A model generated the notes under the pieces. The model was given only the letters and a program-made list of their open reading frames with translations, was not told the origin of the DNA and did no database searches. The translations under genes were made by a program, and so were the position numbers. DNA of 64,000 nucleotides. It comes from Streptomyces sp. JJ66. GTDB lineage: Bacteria; Actinomycetota; Actinomycetes; Streptomycetales; Streptomycetaceae. This document shows, in pieces, positions 63,469 to 64,000 of this stretch (the stretch's first letter is position 1; each line of letters opens with the position of its first letter). Location: positions 186,001-250,000 of the forward strand of contig NZ_JAEVFI010000001.1 of assembly GCF_019303495.1 (NCBI RefSeq). The letters are read 5' to 3'.

Positions 63469-64000
63469 TCACCGGCCAGGCAACACCTCGGCCCGTGAGC
63501 GACGCCCGGCCGGCGCGGGCAGCGCCTTCCGGTCCAGCTTGCCGATGGGCGTGAGGGGCAGTTCGTCCAGCTGGACGAACTGACTGGGCACCATGTGCTC
63601 CGGCAGGCTGCTTCTGAGGTGGTCCCGCAGTTGCGCCCCGGTCGGTGCGGTGGGGCCGGCGGGGGCCGTGTACGCCAGCAGGCGCGGGCCGCCGGGAAGA
63701 TCGTCACGGAGTACCACCGCAGCCTGTACGACACCCGGGCAGGATGTCAACGCCTCTTCTACTTCGCCTAGTTCGACCCGAAAGCCGCGCACCTTGACCT
63801 GGGCGTCCAGTCGCCCGAAGTAGTCCAGCAGGCCGGTTCGAGGGCGCCGGCACACACGGTCCCCGGTCTGGTACATCCGGGCGCCCGGCTCGCCGGAGAA
63901 CGGGTCCGGCAGGAAGCGCTCGGCGGTCAGCCCAGGGCGCCCCTGGTAGCCGCGGGCGACCTGGGCCCCGCCGACGAACAGTTCGCCCGGAGTGCCGTCC
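63469..64000 (-). CDS. NRPS adenylation domain, C-terminal part (gene continues beyond window)
   Basis: The visible 176 residues are the last third of an adenylation domain: GTPGELFVGGAQVARGYQGRPGLTAERFLPDPF (A6 region), YQTGDRV (A7), GRLDAQVKVRGFRVELGEVEEAL (A8) and LPLTPIGKLDRKALP with the A10 lysine. The protein stops 17 residues after A10, so there is no carrier domain behind it; it is either a stand-alone A domain or a protein ending in A, and must load a carrier on another polypeptide. The start and specificity pocket lie outside the window. Confidence 0.9.
   Translation of the reverse strand, partial: DGTPGELFVGGAQVARGYQGRPGLTAERFLPDPFSGEPGARMYQTGDRVCRRPRTGLLDYFGRLDAQVKVRGFRVELGEVEEALTSCPGVVQAAVVLRDDLPGGPRLLAYTAPAGPTAPTGAQLRDHLRSSLPEHMVPSQFVQLDELPLTPIGKLDRKALPAPAGRRSRAEVLPGR

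Overview
High-GC actinobacterial chromosome, almost certainly Streptomyces or a close relative. The evidence is very GC-rich codon third positions, frequent GTG starts, many 1-4 nt gene overlaps, and a gene order that (from memory, no search possible) follows the Streptomyces coelicolor core chromosome from about SCO6097 down to SCO6005: cysN, sirohydrochlorin chelatase, msrB-murC, zapE, hemQ/hemY/hemE, DUF3000, whiI, rnd, fadA-fadB, dxs, rok7B7 and ngcGFE.

Left part (1-45.6 kb), conserved chromosome. 1-3.9 kb: assimilatory sulfur genes (3' part of cysN, ABC ATPase and permease for sulfonate-type substrates, sirohydrochlorin chelatase); the expected substrate-binding lipoprotein gene is absent. 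4-5.6 kb: an XRE regulator with two tiny coupled zinc-knuckle proteins. 5.8-13.8 kb: a SAV2148-type HEPN protein and a glycogen-to-trehalose set (glgX, treZ, treY). 13.8-14.9 kb: a toxin-antitoxin operon with two tandem antitoxin-like genes, the second truncated. 14.9-24.6 kb: msrB-murC, a NarL-type two-component system divergent from a small MacB-like exporter, an UspA-like protein, a RibD-C reductase, zapE and a deacetylase lipoprotein. 24.7-27.9 kb: the coproporphyrin-dependent heme operon. 28-36 kb: DUF3000, whiI, rnd, fadAB, galE. 36.2-45.3 kb: dxs with a 56-aa upstream gene, an amine-oxidase-like flavoprotein, rok7B7 and the chitobiose/GlcNAc importer ngcEFG with a probable DasR (dre) site.

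Right part (about 45.6-64 kb, running off the end), accessory biosynthetic cluster. Synteny stops at what looks like the last ten codons and terminator of aconitase. Then follow a sugar-1-phosphate nucleotidylyltransferase, a BtrH-like acyltransferase, a Rieske ferredoxin coupled to a heme-oxygenase-like diiron oxidase with a complete SznF-like ligand set, a type II thioesterase, and a long leftward series: GNAT/FemAB-like protein, nucleotide-sugar dehydrogenase, epimerase/decarboxylase, glycosyltransferase, then (after a 162 nt gap) DegT sugar aminotransferase, intracellular glycosidase, ACMSD-type amidohydrolase, zinc alcohol dehydrogenase and an A-T-C NRPS whose adenylation domain has Ser in place of the amino-acid-binding Asp. 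A second NRPS enters from the right edge. Together these suggest an amino-sugar/uronic-acid containing, possibly N-oxygenated peptide-like product. I do not recognise it as a known pathway; it is the best candidate here for an undescribed system.
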